In this document: positions 44,901-53,963 of the stretch, piece by piece | Layout: the number at the start of each line of letters is the position of its first letter | Position numbering within the stretch: position 1 is the first letter of the stretch | Source of the DNA: Oscillibacter valericigenes | GTDB lineage: Bacteria; Bacillota; Clostridia; Oscillospirales; Oscillospiraceae | Length of the DNA: 64,000 nt | Assembly (NCBI RefSeq): GCF_021531435.1 | Contig: NZ_JAFBIS010000012.1 | Location: forward strand, 30,327-94,326 | Direction of reading: 5' to 3' | Notes under the pieces: generated by a model | What the model was told of the DNA's origin: nothing | The model's input: only the letters and a program-made list of their open reading frames with translations | Databases searched by the model: none | Translations under genes and position numbers: made by a program

Positions 44901-46798
44901 TCTCCTGCTTCCTCGCTAAGCTGTTCCCATTTTTCGTACAGCGCGTCCAGCTCCGCCTGGGCAGCTTCCTTCTCCTGCACCAGCGCGTTCAGCTTCTCAT
45001 AGTCGCAGGCGGCGGCCTCCATATCACCGTCCAGCGATGCGATGCGCTCCTCCGCCCTGGCGATGTCCCGCTCGCAGATGGTGAGCTGCCGCCGGGCGGC
45101 CTGCTGGGTCTTGTTTCCCCGCTGGGGACGTTCTATAACGGTCTTTTCCTTCACAGGCTTTGGCGGCTCTGTCTTTTCCGCCTCCTCCTGGGCCTTCATC
45201 TGCCGGTACTGGGCAAAACCCATGGGATAATCGGTGATGGTGCCGTCCGCCAGCTCCCAGATGCGGGTGGCGAAGCGGTTGATGAAGTAGCGGTCATGGC
45301 TGACAAACAGCAGTGTGCCGTCGTAGGCCTCCACCGCCTCCTCGATCCACTCCCGGGAGGCGATGTCCAGGTGGTTCGTCGGCTCGTCCAGGATCAGGAA
45401 GTTGATGTCGTCGTCCATCAGCATGCAAAGCCGCAGGCGGCTCTGCTCGCCGCCGGAGAGGACGGAGACGGGTTTCAGCACATCCTCGCCCCGGAAATCA
45501 TAGGCCGCCAGCCGGTTCCGGGCTGACTGGGCGGAAAGGCCCCGCTTGGCGGCCATCATGTTCTCCACCATGTTCCAGTCCGGGTGGTCGAAGTGGATGA
45601 TCTGAGGCAGATACGCCGCTTTTACCTGGGGGCCGGTGCGGATACGTCCGTCGTCCGGGTACAGCTCCCCCATGATCATCTTGATTAAGGTGGACTTTCC
45701 CGTTCCGTTGTCTCCGATGAGGGCGATGCGCTCGCCCCCCTCGATCTTCAGGTTGATGCCGTCAAACAGGTGCTTGTCCCCATAGGATTTTGCAAGGTTC
45801 CGCAGGGCCAGCACCTCGTCGCCGTGGAACTCGGCGGTGGAGAACCGGGCGTCGATTTTTCTCGCTTTGGTAGGCTTGGCGGTGGTGCGCATCCGCTCGA
45901 TGCGCTTTTCCATGGAGATCGCCCGGCGGTAGGTCTTGTCCATGCCCTGGAACGCCCACATCCGAAGCTGCTCCGCCGCCTTTTCCAGCTGCTCGATCTT
46001 GGCCTGCTCCTTTTCGTACTGCTTCATCCGCTCCTGGAAGCGGCGCTCCTTTTCCACGGCGTAGAAGCTGTAATTTCCGCTGTAAAACTCCGCCTTGCCG
46101 CCCTCGATCTCAATGACCCGGGTGACGATGCGGTCCAGGAAATAGCGGTCGTGGGAAATGGCCACCACGGTGCCCCGGAACCCCCGGATGTACTCCTCCA
46201 GCCACTCCGTGGCGTGGAGGTCCAGGTGGTTTGTAGGCTCGTCCAGCAGCAGGATGTCCGTGTCCTCCAGAATCAGGCGGCCCAGGTTCACCCGGGTCTT
46301 TTCGCCCCCGGACAGGCTGTCGAACAGCTGCTTGCGCTGCTCGTCGGAAATGGACAGGCCATTGGCAATTTTGTTCACCGCCACGTCGGTGTCATAGCCG
46401 CCGAACACCTCGAATTTTTCACTGAGGGCGCCGTATCGCCGCAGTGTGGCGGGGTCGGTGTCGCCCTCCGCCATTCGGGCGGTGAGCCGCTCCATCTCCT
46501 CCGCCAGTTTTTGCAGGCGGGAGAAGGCGGAGCGCAGCACATCCTCCACCGTATACCCGGCGGGGTATACGGGAATTTGGGAGATGAGGCCCAGACGGCG
46601 GCCCTGACCGATGGTGACCTGGCCCTCGTCATAATCCAGCTCTCCCGTCAATATCTTGAATAAGGTGGTCTTACCCGCGCCGTTCCGTCCCAGCAGGCCC
46701 ACCCGCTCGCCCTGGTCGATCTGGAAGGTGAGGCCGTCCAGCACGTTTTTCCCCACCTCGAAGGATTTGACCAGGCCGTTTACCTGTATCTCAATCAT
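44897..46798 (-). CDS. ABC-F family ATP-binding protein
   Basis: The 633-residue soluble protein has two ABC cassettes and no transmembrane region. Cassette 1: GRNGAGKTTLFK, SLSGGEKTRVNLGR, LLLDEPTNHLDL. Cassette 2: GDNGTGKSTLIK, LSGGEQSRLRLC, LILDEPTNHLDI. The interdomain linker is charged and a C-terminal coiled coil occupies about 550-630. ABC-F proteins act on the ribosome, in translation regulation or antibiotic protection; the tip of the linker does not identify a resistance subtype. It overlaps murF by eight bases. Confidence 0.92.
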   Translation of the reverse strand: MIEIQVNGLVKSFEVGKNVLDGLTFQIDQGERVGLLGRNGAGKTTLFKILTGELDYDEGQVTIGQGRRLGLISQIPVYPAGYTVEDVLRSAFSRLQKLAEEMERLTARMAEGDTDPATLRRYGALSEKFEVFGGYDTDVAVNKIANGLSISDEQRKQLFDSLSGGEKTRVNLGRLILEDTDILLLDEPTNHLDLHATEWLEEYIRGFRGTVVAISHDRYFLDRIVTRVIEIEGGKAEFYSGNYSFYAVEKERRFQERMKQYEKEQAKIEQLEKAAEQLRMWAFQGMDKTYRRAISMEKRIERMRTTAKPTKARKIDARFSTAEFHGDEVLALRNLAKSYGDKHLFDGINLKIEGGERIALIGDNGTGKSTLIKMIMGELYPDDGRIRTGPQVKAAYLPQIIHFDHPDWNMVENMMAAKRGLSAQSARNRLAAYDFRGEDVLKPVSVLSGGEQSRLRLCMLMDDDINFLILDEPTNHLDIASREWIEEAVEAYDGTLLFVSHDRYFINRFATRIWELADGTITDYPMGFAQYRQMKAQEEAEKTEPPKPVKEKTVIERPQRGNKTQQAARRQLTICERDIARAEERIASLDGDMEAAACDYEKLNALVQEKEAAQAELDALYEKWEQLSEEAGE

Positions 46799-48164
46799 AC
46801 TCTCTCTGAAGCGCTTCCACCAGGGCGCCGAAGTGCATGGCGTGGGATGCCTTCACCAGCATGGCGGTATTTGGCCTCAGTTCCTCCTTCAGCGCCCCGA
46901 TTGCTTCCTCTTTCGTTGCAAAATGTAGGACCTCGCCGCCGCTCTGGGCAGTCCCGTCGGCAATTTTCGCCGCTTTTTCTCCGATGGCCACCACAAAGTC
47001 GATGCCCAGCATGGACGCCAGGGCGCCCATGTTGTAGTGGGCCTGCTCCGTCAAGTCGCCCAGCTCGCCCATGTCGCCCAGCACCGCCACCCGGTGGTCG
47101 CACTCGGTCTTGGCCAGCACCTCCAGCGCCGCGGTGACGGACTGGGGGTTGGCGTTGTAGCAGTCGTCCAGGATGATGCGCCCCTCGGGGAGCCGCACCA
47201 CCCGCATCCGGGAACCGGCGGGCTCGTAAGCTGCCGCGCCCCGGACGATCTCGTCGTGGCTCAGGCCCAGCTCCTCGCCCACCGCTACGGCGATGGAGGC
47301 GGAATAGGCCATGTAGACGCCCGGCGCGGGGATGGACAGGCGGTAGACGTCCTTCGCCGTCTCCACCGTGCAGGTGATACCCTCCACGCCGTGGTCCGTC
47401 ACCTCCGTGATGCGGGCCTGACAATGCCCGGACTGGCCGCAGCGGACGGTGCGGAAGGGAATATCCACGGTGTCCAGCAGGGAGTCGTCCCCGTTAAGGA
47501 CGGCCAGGCCGCCCTCTTTCAGATGCGCGAAAATCTCGCATTTCGCCTGCAGGATACCCTGGCGGCTGCCCAAAAATTCGATGTGGGCATCGCCGATGTT
47601 GGAGATGACCGCCACATCCGGGCGCACCATGGCACCCAGGTATTCGATCTCTCCAAAGTGGTTCATGCCCGTCTCGATGACCGCCGCCTGGTGCTCAGAC
47701 TTCAGGCCCAGCAGGGTCAGGGGCGTACCGATGTCGTTGTTGAAATTCTCCGGGGTCTTTAAAACCCGGTATTTGGCCCCCAGGACGGCGGCGATCATTT
47801 CCTTGGTGGTCGTCTTGCCCACGCTGCCGGTGACCTGCACCACGGGGATGTCGAATTTGTCCCGATAGGCGGAGGCCAGGGCCCGCAGGGCCAGCCGGGT
47901 GTCCGCCACCTGGATGTAAAATTTGTCGCCGCGCAGCGTCTCCGGCACCCGGGCGCAGAGGCACCCGGCAGCGCCATTGTCCAACGCCTTATCGATAAAA
48001 TCGTGGCCGTCGAACTTCTCCCCCACCCAGGGCAGAAACAGGCAGCCCGGTGTCAGCTTCCGGCTGTCGGTGCAGACAGCGGTGACGGCGGGGGCATTCT
48101 CTCTTGGATTCAGCCACTTGCCGTCCACGGCGGCGGCGATCTCTTGGATAGTCATGGGTTCCAT
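46791..48164 (-). CDS. murF: UDP-N-acetylmuramoyl-tripeptide--D-alanyl-D-alanine ligase MurF
   Basis: The 457-residue Mur ligase has the ATP loop TGSVGKTTTKEMI, ENFNNDIGTPLTLL, ETGMNHFGEIEYL and DDCYNANPQS. It adds D-Ala-D-Ala, the product of the upstream ddl gene, to the UDP-MurNAc-tripeptide in the cytoplasm. The gene starts four bases after ddl. AGGAGAGGGTGA precedes the ATG at 48164; an ATG three codons later is an alternative. Confidence 0.95.
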   Translation of the reverse strand: MEPMTIQEIAAAVDGKWLNPRENAPAVTAVCTDSRKLTPGCLFLPWVGEKFDGHDFIDKALDNGAAGCLCARVPETLRGDKFYIQVADTRLALRALASAYRDKFDIPVVQVTGSVGKTTTKEMIAAVLGAKYRVLKTPENFNNDIGTPLTLLGLKSEHQAAVIETGMNHFGEIEYLGAMVRPDVAVISNIGDAHIEFLGSRQGILQAKCEIFAHLKEGGLAVLNGDDSLLDTVDIPFRTVRCGQSGHCQARITEVTDHGVEGITCTVETAKDVYRLSIPAPGVYMAYSASIAVAVGEELGLSHDEIVRGAAAYEPAGSRMRVVRLPEGRIILDDCYNANPQSVTAALEVLAKTECDHRVAVLGDMGELGDLTEQAHYNMGALASMLGIDFVVAIGEKAAKIADGTAQSGGEVLHFATKEEAIGALKEELRPNTAMLVKASHAMHFGALVEALQREYD

Positions 48165-48168
48165 AGGC

Positions 48169-49227
48169 TCACCCTCTCCTCTTGATGGGATAGGACAGCC
48201 GCACGATCTCCTCGCACAGCTCGTTGTAGGTCATGCCAATGGCGGCGGCCTCTTTTGGCACCAGGCTGGCGGCGGTCATGCCCGGCAGGGAGTTGACCTC
48301 CAGGCACCAGAACTTGCCATCATCGTCCAGCAGAAAGTCCGTCCGGGAGTAGACTTCCAGCCCCAGAGTGCGGTGGAGCTTCAGCGCCAGGGCGCCCATC
48401 TCCTCCTGCTGCTCCGGCGTGATGGGCGCGGGGCAGATCTCCTGGGCACCGCCGGTCTGGTACTTGGCTGTATAGTCAAATTCCTTTACAGCGGGGACGA
48501 TCTCCACAGCGGGCAGGGCACGGTCGCCCAGCACGCCCACCGTCAGCTCCCGGCCGTGAATTTTCTTCTCCACGATGATGTGGCTGCCGTAGCGCAGCAT
48601 CTCCCCCAGGGCCTTCTCCAGTTCCTCCTTCGTGTCAGGCAGAACCACGCCGATAGAGGACCCGCCGTTGACCACCTTCACCGCGCAGGGCACTTCCAGT
48701 TCCTCCACTAGAGCGGGAATGTCCGCCTCGGTGTAGAACGGAATATCCCGCCAGGGAGCGGTGGGGATGCCCGCGGAATCCATCATCCGCTTCGTCATGG
48801 ATTTGTCCATGGCAAGGCCGGAGGCCAGATACCCGCCGCCGGTGTACCGGATGCCCAGCAGGTCGAAGGTGGCCTGGACCCGGCCGTCCTCGCCGTCCTG
48901 ACCGTGGAGGCCCAGGAACACGATGTCCGCCAAGCCGCACAGCTCCAGCACGTTCGGGCCGAACAGCCGCCCGCTCCGGTCCTTCCGGCTCTGCTTCACC
49001 GCCTCGATGTCCGGCGCGGTGACTTCGATTTTCGCGTCGGGGCACAGGCCGTCAGGTGCGTCAAACAGCGTCTCCGGGTCTTCGGGCAGGGTCTCCACGC
49101 CCAAAAACAAATCGACTAAAATAGCCCGGTGGCCGTTCTCCCGCAGGGCGCGGCACACGGAGCTGCCCGTCACCAGGGAGACAGCCCGTTCCGTGGACAA
49201 TCCGCCTGCCAAAACAACGATTTTCAT
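48169..49227 (-). CDS. ddl: D-alanine--D-alanine ligase
   Basis: The 352-residue ATP-grasp enzyme joins two D-Ala. The N-terminus is KIVVLAGGLSTERAVSLVTG (Ddl-type serine in the active-site loop), followed by FLGLHGQDGEDGRVQ, VKVVNGGSSIGV and the C-terminal LEVNSLPGMTAASLVPKEAA metal site. It is the first gene of the ddl-murF-abcF-ydcF-fld-prfA-sua5/coaE-M18 operon. The ATG at 49227 is placed by homology; the Shine-Dalgarno (GGAAGGGA) is rather distant. Confidence 0.93.
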   Translation of the reverse strand: MKIVVLAGGLSTERAVSLVTGSSVCRALRENGHRAILVDLFLGVETLPEDPETLFDAPDGLCPDAKIEVTAPDIEAVKQSRKDRSGRLFGPNVLELCGLADIVFLGLHGQDGEDGRVQATFDLLGIRYTGGGYLASGLAMDKSMTKRMMDSAGIPTAPWRDIPFYTEADIPALVEELEVPCAVKVVNGGSSIGVVLPDTKEELEKALGEMLRYGSHIIVEKKIHGRELTVGVLGDRALPAVEIVPAVKEFDYTAKYQTGGAQEICPAPITPEQQEEMGALALKLHRTLGLEVYSRTDFLLDDDGKFWCLEVNSLPGMTAASLVPKEAAAIGMTYNELCEEIVRLSYPIKRRG

Positions 49228-49280
49228 AGATGTTCGGTCCCTTCCACACCCGGTAAACGCCGGATGCACATAGTGATTCT

Positions 49281-49286
49281 ATTATA
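49281..49286 (-). promoter_or_regulatory. Likely -10 element of the ddl operon
   Basis: Consensus TATAAT on the minus strand at 49281-49286. A TTGTGC at 49302-49307 is only 15 bases away, a poor spacing, so the -35 assignment is uncertain. Confidence 0.45.
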
Positions 49287-49343
49287 ATTTTTCCTAGTTT
49301 AGCACAATTCTGCCACGAATACAACCGCTAAAACCACGAATCA

Positions 49344-49378
49344 AAAAAGAGGAAGGGGCCTTCCCCCCTTCCTCTTTC
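49344..49378 (-). terminator. Terminator of the SLH-domain protein gene
   Basis: AAAGAGGAAGGGG pairs with its complement; TTTTTTGA follows on the minus strand, just beyond the SLH gene stop codon. Confidence 0.88.
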
Positions 49379-49390
49379 GTCGTTTTAGTA

Positions 49391-50377
49391 TCAGCCCAGC
49401 CAGCGGAACAGGCCCTCGGGCTCCTCGCCGTCCAGCAGGGTCTTGGCGGGGGAGAGCATCCGGGCCGCGTCAGCCCTGGTCACCGCCTGCTCCATGGTCT
49501 GGCTGCCGAAGCTGCCGGCAGCCAGGACGCTGACCGCCTCCATGTTGCCCACGGCCTGGGCCGCCCAGGAGGGCACCGCCTCCCGGTCGGCGTACCACAC
49601 GTCCAGCTCCACGTCACCCAGGTCCAGCACCCGGTCCAGCACCGTGGCCGCCTCATTGAAGGTGATGGGCTCCTCACCCCGGAAGGCCGCGCCCTCCGCC
49701 GTGGTCTTGCCCTGGACGATGCCGTCCGTCACGCCCGCGGCGGCGTAGGCCTTGGCCCAGGTGGGGATGCTCGCATCGTCACAGAATCCGGTCATGGTCA
49801 CCGGCGTGACCTCCCGGCCCGCCGTCTCCATCACCATCGCCAGAAATTCGCTGCGGGAGACCTCCGCGTCGGGCTGGAAATAATACTGGTCGCCGATCTT
49901 GGTGCCGGTGAAGATGCCTGCCTCCGCCAGATGCTGGGCGGCGGCAGCGGCGGAACTGCCCTCTGTGTCGGCGTAGGTGACGCCGGACTTGGTCTTTTCA
50001 ATGGTCACCGTCACCGTGGCGGGCTGGGAGATGTGCCCCGCGCTGTCGGTGGCGGCGTAGGTGAAGCTGTCCCCGCCGGTGACGCCCTCATCCGGCGTGT
50101 AGGTGAAATCCGCTCCCTGGATGGTGACAGTGCCCTTCCGGGGCTCCTCCACCAGGGCGAAGGTCATGTCCTCCCCCTCGCTGTCAGAGGCCAGGAACTG
50201 GCCCTGGACGGGGATGCCCCGGTAGGTCCGCACCTCCACGTCCTGGGCGGTGGGCGCGCCCTCCTCTGCCACGGCGGGAGCCTGTTTTTTGCCGAACAGG
50301 GCCTGGGCGCTGCCGCCCAGAACCAGGGTTGCCGCCAGCGCCAGCGCGGCGGCGCGTTTGAAAGATCGTAGTTTCAA
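49391..50377 (-). CDS. Secreted protein with Ig-like domain and SLH repeats
   Basis: The 328-residue protein has a signal peptide (AALALAATLVLGGSAQA), a cadherin/VCBS-like beta domain at about residues 42-130 (FTYTPDEGVTGGDSFTYAATDSAG), and three S-layer homology repeats: TYADTEG...AEAGIFTG, FCDDASIPTWAKAYAAAGVTDGI and VWYADREAVPSWAAQAVGNM. It is probably held on the cell wall by the SLH repeats. The start is TTG at 50375-50377 with GGAGG eight bases upstream. It is monocistronic. Confidence 0.85.
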   Translation of the reverse strand: MKLRSFKRAAALALAATLVLGGSAQALFGKKQAPAVAEEGAPTAQDVEVRTYRGIPVQGQFLASDSEGEDMTFALVEEPRKGTVTIQGADFTYTPDEGVTGGDSFTYAATDSAGHISQPATVTVTIEKTKSGVTYADTEGSSAAAAAQHLAEAGIFTGTKIGDQYYFQPDAEVSRSEFLAMVMETAGREVTPVTMTGFCDDASIPTWAKAYAAAGVTDGIVQGKTTAEGAAFRGEEPITFNEAATVLDRVLDLGDVELDVWYADREAVPSWAAQAVGNMEAVSVLAAGSFGSQTMEQAVTRADAARMLSPAKTLLDGEEPEGLFRWLG

Positions 50378-50439
50378 GGTGATGCCCTCCTGTATGATTT
50401 GGTACAGGAGTAGTCTTTTCCCAGCGGCGTGAAATATGC

Positions 50440-50470
50440 AAAAAAGCGGCTGAAAAACAGCCGCTTTTTC
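50440..50470 (-). terminator. Terminator of rodA
   Basis: AAAAAGCGGCTG pairs with CAGCCGCTTTTT around AAAA. It lies next to the rodA stop codon. Confidence 0.9.
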
Positions 50471-50473
50471 GAT

Positions 50474-51664
50474 TCAGTTCCGCAGGAGCCGCACCGTCCG
50501 CCGCATAGTGGGCGACCTCTTTTTGATGCTGGACACCACGCCCATCGCGGCGAACAGCGTCACGATGGAGGACCCACCGTAGCTGAAAAACGGCAGGGTG
50601 ATGCCGATGACCGGCACCACGAACAGGCACATGCCGATGTTGATAATGGTCTGGAAGATCAGCATAGCCGCCATGCCCACGCAGACGTTGCTCTGGAAGG
50701 GCGTCTCCGCCCGCCTCGCCACGATCAGCACGCGGACGATAATGGCCGCCAGCAGCACCATCACCAGCAGGCAGCCCACCAATCCCAGCTCCTCGCCGCA
50801 GACGGCGAAGATCAGGTCCGTGTGGCGGGCGGGCAGATTGGTCTTATAGCTGCTGTGGGTCTGGGTGCCCTGCAGATACCCCTGTCCCAGCAGGCCGCCG
50901 GAACCGATGGCCAGCAGGCTCCTGGACTGCTGCCAGCCCTTGCCCAGGGGGTCGTAGCTGTGGTCGAACACCACGATAAAGCGGTCCAGCATATACTTCA
51001 TGGAATCCGGCACCAGGTCCAGCAAAAACACTGCCGCCACAGCCGCGCCGCCCCCGCCCAGCAGCAGAGCGAACCACCGCAGGGCAAAGCCCGCCGTAAA
51101 GGCCATGGCCAGAAAGATGAAGAAGAACACCAGGGCGTTGCCCATGTCCCCGGAGATTACGAAGTAATACCCCATCAGCAGGAAGGTGTGCCCCGCCGCG
51201 AAAAGGGCGGCCCGGAAGGATTTTAAATCCCGTTTCTCCACCCGCAGCCACTCAATCTGCTTGGCCAGCAGCAGCGTGAAAGAGATCTTCACCACCTCCG
51301 CCGGGCCGATGCTGAAGGGGATAAAGGGGAATTTCAGCCATGCCGTGTTGCCGGTGTTGTCGGAAACGCCCAGTGGCGTCAGCAGCAGCCCGATGAACAA
51401 GATGTCAAACAGCACCAGCCACTTCCACTTTTTCATCAAAATCTCGAAGTCCACCATGGACAGTGCGATGTACACGCACACACCCAGCAGCAGCGCTACG
51501 CCCTGGACGCCCACATAGCGGATGACCTTCGACAGTCCCATATAACTTGTGGCACTGGCGATGAGCACCATGCCGAACAGCGTGGCGATACAGCACAGCG
51601 CCAGCAGCACCAGGTCGGCCTGGCGGAAAAAGTCCGCCAGAATATCTTTTAAACGACGCAGCAT
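50474..51664 (-). CDS. rodA: Rod shape-determining protein RodA (SEDS family)
   Basis: The 396-residue polytopic protein of the SEDS family polymerises peptidoglycan glycan strands with a class B PBP. Family blocks are GNTAWLKFPFIPFSIGPAEVVKISF, SGDMGNALVFFFIFLAMAF, LPARHTDLIFAVCGEELGLVG and LPFFSYGGSSIVT. RodA rather than FtsW/SpoVE is favoured by the KFPFIPFSIGPAEVVK context and isolation from division genes; this is not certain. The ATG at 51664 begins MLRRLKDIL. The gene diverges from tsaE. Confidence 0.9.
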   Translation of the reverse strand: MLRRLKDILADFFRQADLVLLALCCIATLFGMVLIASATSYMGLSKVIRYVGVQGVALLLGVCVYIALSMVDFEILMKKWKWLVLFDILFIGLLLTPLGVSDNTGNTAWLKFPFIPFSIGPAEVVKISFTLLLAKQIEWLRVEKRDLKSFRAALFAAGHTFLLMGYYFVISGDMGNALVFFFIFLAMAFTAGFALRWFALLLGGGGAAVAAVFLLDLVPDSMKYMLDRFIVVFDHSYDPLGKGWQQSRSLLAIGSGGLLGQGYLQGTQTHSSYKTNLPARHTDLIFAVCGEELGLVGCLLVMVLLAAIIVRVLIVARRAETPFQSNVCVGMAAMLIFQTIINIGMCLFVVPVIGITLPFFSYGGSSIVTLFAAMGVVSSIKKRSPTMRRTVRLLRN

Positions 51665-51705
51665 ATCAAAAAAACCTTTCTTCAAGGCATAAAATTCTAT
51701 GGTGC

Positions 51706-51734
51706 AGTATACCACGGGAAAAAAGTTTTGTAAA
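51706..51734 (-). promoter_or_regulatory. Promoter of rodA
   Basis: On the minus strand: TTTACA (51729-51734), 17-base spacer, TATACT (51706-51711) with TGG upstream. The start near 51699 gives a leader of about 35 bases. Confidence 0.78.
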
Positions 51735-51749
51735 CGCGGGCAAAACTCT

Positions 51750-51778
51750 TTTACAGTTTATTTAAAATGTGTTATACT
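51750..51778 (+). promoter_or_regulatory. Promoter of tsaE-tsaB
   Basis: TTTACA at 51750-51755, 17-base spacer, TATACT at 51773-51778. The boxes are identical to those of the divergent rodA promoter 15 bases away. Confidence 0.78.
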
Positions 51779-51821
51779 GTTTGCGGCAAAAATCTGGATT
51801 GCGGAAAGGCGGCATCATTGC

Positions 51822-52253
51822 ATGGAATATCTCTCCCGCAGCGAGGCGGAGACGGAGGCCCTGGGGGAACGTCTGGCCGCTGTTCTGACCCCCGGCGCGG
51901 TGGTGGCCTACCGGGGCGGCCTGGGCATGGGCAAGACCGCCTTCACCCGGGGTCTCGCCAAGGGCCTTGGCTATACGGGCCGGGTCACCAGTCCCACCTT
52001 TACCATCGTCAACGAGTACGAGGGCGGACGGCTGCCCCTGTTCCACTTCGATATGTACCGTCTCGCAGACGCTGACGCCCTGTTCGACATCGGCTGGGAG
52101 GACTATCTGGACCGCGGCGGCGTCTGCGCCGTGGAGTGGAGCGAGCAGGTGGCGGACGCCATGCCCCCCGAGACCGTCTATGTCACCATCTCCCGCCGCC
52201 CGGAGGACGACCGGGCCCGGACCATCACCATAGAAGGAGTCGAACTCCCATGA
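51822..52253 (+). CDS. tsaE: tRNA threonylcarbamoyladenosine biosynthesis ATPase TsaE
   Basis: The 143-residue protein has the P-loop YRGGLGMGKTAFTRGLA and the VTSPTFTIVNEYEG and FHFDMYRL segments of TsaE. It is the ATPase that drives cycles of the TsaB-TsaD complex making t6A37 in tRNA. The ATG at 51822 fits homology. Its stop codon overlaps the tsaB start (ATGA), so the two are coupled. Confidence 0.95.
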   Translation: MEYLSRSEAETEALGERLAAVLTPGAVVAYRGGLGMGKTAFTRGLAKGLGYTGRVTSPTFTIVNEYEGGRLPLFHFDMYRLADADALFDIGWEDYLDRGGVCAVEWSEQVADAMPPETVYVTISRRPEDDRARTITIEGVELP

Positions 52254-52939
52254 AGATACTGGCACTGGAGACCTCCGCCAAGGCGGTCTCCGCCGCCGTC
52301 AGCGAGGACGGCAAAATTCTCTGCTCCGGCTATCAGGACACGGGCCTGACCCATAGCCGCACCCTGATGCCCATTGTGGAGCACATTCTGAAAAACACCG
52401 GCCTGGCGGTGGCTGATATGGACGCCATCGCCGTGGCCGCCGGCCCCGGCTCCTTCACCGGCATCCGCATCGGCGTGGCCGCCGCCAAAGGGTTAGCATT
52501 TGCGGCGGACAAGCCCGCTGTGGGCGTATCCACCCTGGCGGCTATGGCCCGGAACGTGGCCTTCTGCGACGGCCTGGTCATCTGCGCCATGGACGCCCGC
52601 CGCCAGCAGGTCTACAACGCCCTGTTCGAGGCGAAGGACGGCCGGCTCACCCGTCTGACCCCCGACCGGGCCATTGCTTTGGAAGAACTGGCCGAGGAAC
52701 TGCGGAGTGACCCCCGGCCTAAGACGGTGGTGGGCGACGGCGCAAAGCTGTGCTTTGCCCATCTGACGGAGGCGGGTATTCCCTGCCGCCTGGCCCCGGC
52801 CCATCTGGTGATGCAGAATGCCATGAGCGTTGCGCTGGAGGCGGAGGCCATGGCTGCGGAGGGAAAACTGGTCAGCGCCCAGGCGCTGGAGCCGGTGTAC
52901 CTCCGTCCCGCCCAGGCCGACCGCCTGCGGCAGAAATAA
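52250..52939 (+). CDS. tsaB: tRNA threonylcarbamoyladenosine biosynthesis protein TsaB
   Basis: The 229-residue ASKHA-fold protein begins [21 protein letters not shown] and has [23 protein letters not shown], the TsaB signature. It has no catalytic role itself but forms the TsaB-TsaD dimer. The rimI and tsaD genes that often follow are absent here; upp follows after 50 bases. Confidence 0.95.
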   Translation: MKILALETSAKAVSAAVSEDGKILCSGYQDTGLTHSRTLMPIVEHILKNTGLAVADMDAIAVAAGPGSFTGIRIGVAAAKGLAFAADKPAVGVSTLAAMARNVAFCDGLVICAMDARRQQVYNALFEAKDGRLTRLTPDRAIALEELAEELRSDPRPKTVVGDGAKLCFAHLTEAGIPCRLAPAHLVMQNAMSVALEAEAMAAEGKLVSAQALEPVYLRPAQADRLRQK

Positions 52940-52989
52940 GGGTTTCAATTTGTTTGATGATAGAAAAACAACACAAAGGAGACACGATT

Positions 52990-53622
52990 ATGAGCGGTAA
53001 AGTACATGTCATGGACCATCCCCTGGTAGCCCACAAGCTGACCATCCTGCGGGACAAGAACACCAGCGTCAAGGATTTCCGGGAGCTGGTCTCCGAGATC
53101 GGTATGCTCATCACCTATGAGGCCACCCGGGACCTGCCCCTGACCACCAAGGAAGTAGAGACCCCCATCTGCAAGACCACCGCCCCCACCCTGAAGGGCA
53201 AGAAGTTCGCCGTGGTGCCCATCCTCCGGGCTGGCCTGGGCCTGGTGGACGGCGTGCTGCGCATGGTGCCTTCCGCCCGTGTGGGTCACATCGGCATGTA
53301 CCGGGACGAGGAGACTCTGGAGCCCCATGTCTATTTCTGCAAGATGCCCAAGGACATCGCGGAGCGTGACATTATGATCGTGGACCCCATGCTGGCCACC
53401 GGCGGCAGCGCCGAGGCCGCTATTTCCGAGATGAAGAAGCGGGGCTGCGTCAACATCAAGCTGATGGTCCTGCTGGCGGCCCCCGAAGGCATCGAGCACA
53501 TCCAGAAGACCCATCCCGATGTGGACATCTACTGCGGCGCCGTGGACGACCACCTGAACGAGCACGGCTACATTGTCCCCGGCCTGGGCGACGCCGGCGA
53601 CCGCATTTTCGGTACGAAATAA
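52990..53622 (+). CDS. upp: Uracil phosphoribosyltransferase
   Basis: The 210-residue enzyme salvages uracil to UMP using PRPP. The PRPP loop is [12 protein letters not shown], and the C-terminal [18 protein letters not shown] is the uracil-binding signature. AAAGGAGA lies nine bases before the ATG. It may be cotranscribed with tsaE-tsaB, or have an unrecognised promoter in the 50-base gap. Confidence 0.95.
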   Translation: MSGKVHVMDHPLVAHKLTILRDKNTSVKDFRELVSEIGMLITYEATRDLPLTTKEVETPICKTTAPTLKGKKFAVVPILRAGLGLVDGVLRMVPSARVGHIGMYRDEETLEPHVYFCKMPKDIAERDIMIVDPMLATGGSAEAAISEMKKRGCVNIKLMVLLAAPEGIEHIQKTHPDVDIYCGAVDDHLNEHGYIVPGLGDAGDRIFGTK

Positions 53623-53645
53623 AGAGGGGACTGCGTCCCCCCTTT
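53621..53645 (+). terminator. Possible terminator of upp
   Basis: AAAGAGGGGAC pairs with GTCCCCCCTTT with one mismatched position; only TTT follows. It overlaps the upp stop codon and begins the palindromic region C. Confidence 0.5.
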
Positions 53646-53921
53646 AGATTCCCCCCACCAGTGACGCCGGTCACTGGTGAACGCCGCCCCTTGGCGGCTG
53701 GGTCGGGGTATTTTCGGCAGGCACATGTCCTGCCAAAATGATTGAAATACCTTCTTTTGCCTCCGGCAAAAGAACTGGGGGGAAAGCGGCGAAGCGCCGC
53801 CTGTGGCGGAAGAAGCGAGCCGCTTTCGAGGCAGCGGCACGATTGGCGGCTCTTGCCGGAGCCGCCAATCGTAATGCCGCAACGGTGTTAACTGTAGGTT
53901 CCCCCTAGAACCCTTCTTCTG
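53646..53921. repeat. Mosaic palindromic intergenic element C
   Basis: The 341-base gap between upp and the hemolysin III gene has no credible gene. It is packed with perfect stems: CACCAGTGAC (53656-53679), nested GGTATTTT and GGCAGG stems (53707-53750), CTTTTGCC/GGCAAAAG (53754-53772), GCGGCG/CGCCGC near 53787-53800, and a 12-bp stem GATTGGCGGCTC (53841-53870). The CACCAGT palindrome also occurs in element A. It could be a decayed mobile palindromic unit or a structured RNA. Confidence 0.65.
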
Positions 53922-53959
53922 AAAAACGAGGCTTCGGAGTAACCGAAGCCTCGTTTTTT
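53922..53959 (-). terminator. Terminator of the hemolysin III-type gene
   Basis: AAAAACGAGGCTTCGG pairs with CCGAAGCCTCGTTTTTT. It adjoins the stop codon of the minus-strand gene and can act in both directions. Confidence 0.9.
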
Positions 53960-53963
53960 GTAC

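Noticed and set aside
53568..53882. 104-codon minus-strand frame in the palindromic gap after upp
   Set aside because: It crosses several perfect hairpins, lacks a ribosome-binding site and overlaps the upp end; no family resemblance.
53623..53963. tRNA gene or CRISPR array in the structured gap
   Set aside because: No T-loop or anticodon-arm pattern was found and the palindromes are of different sequence and spacing, unlike CRISPR repeats.
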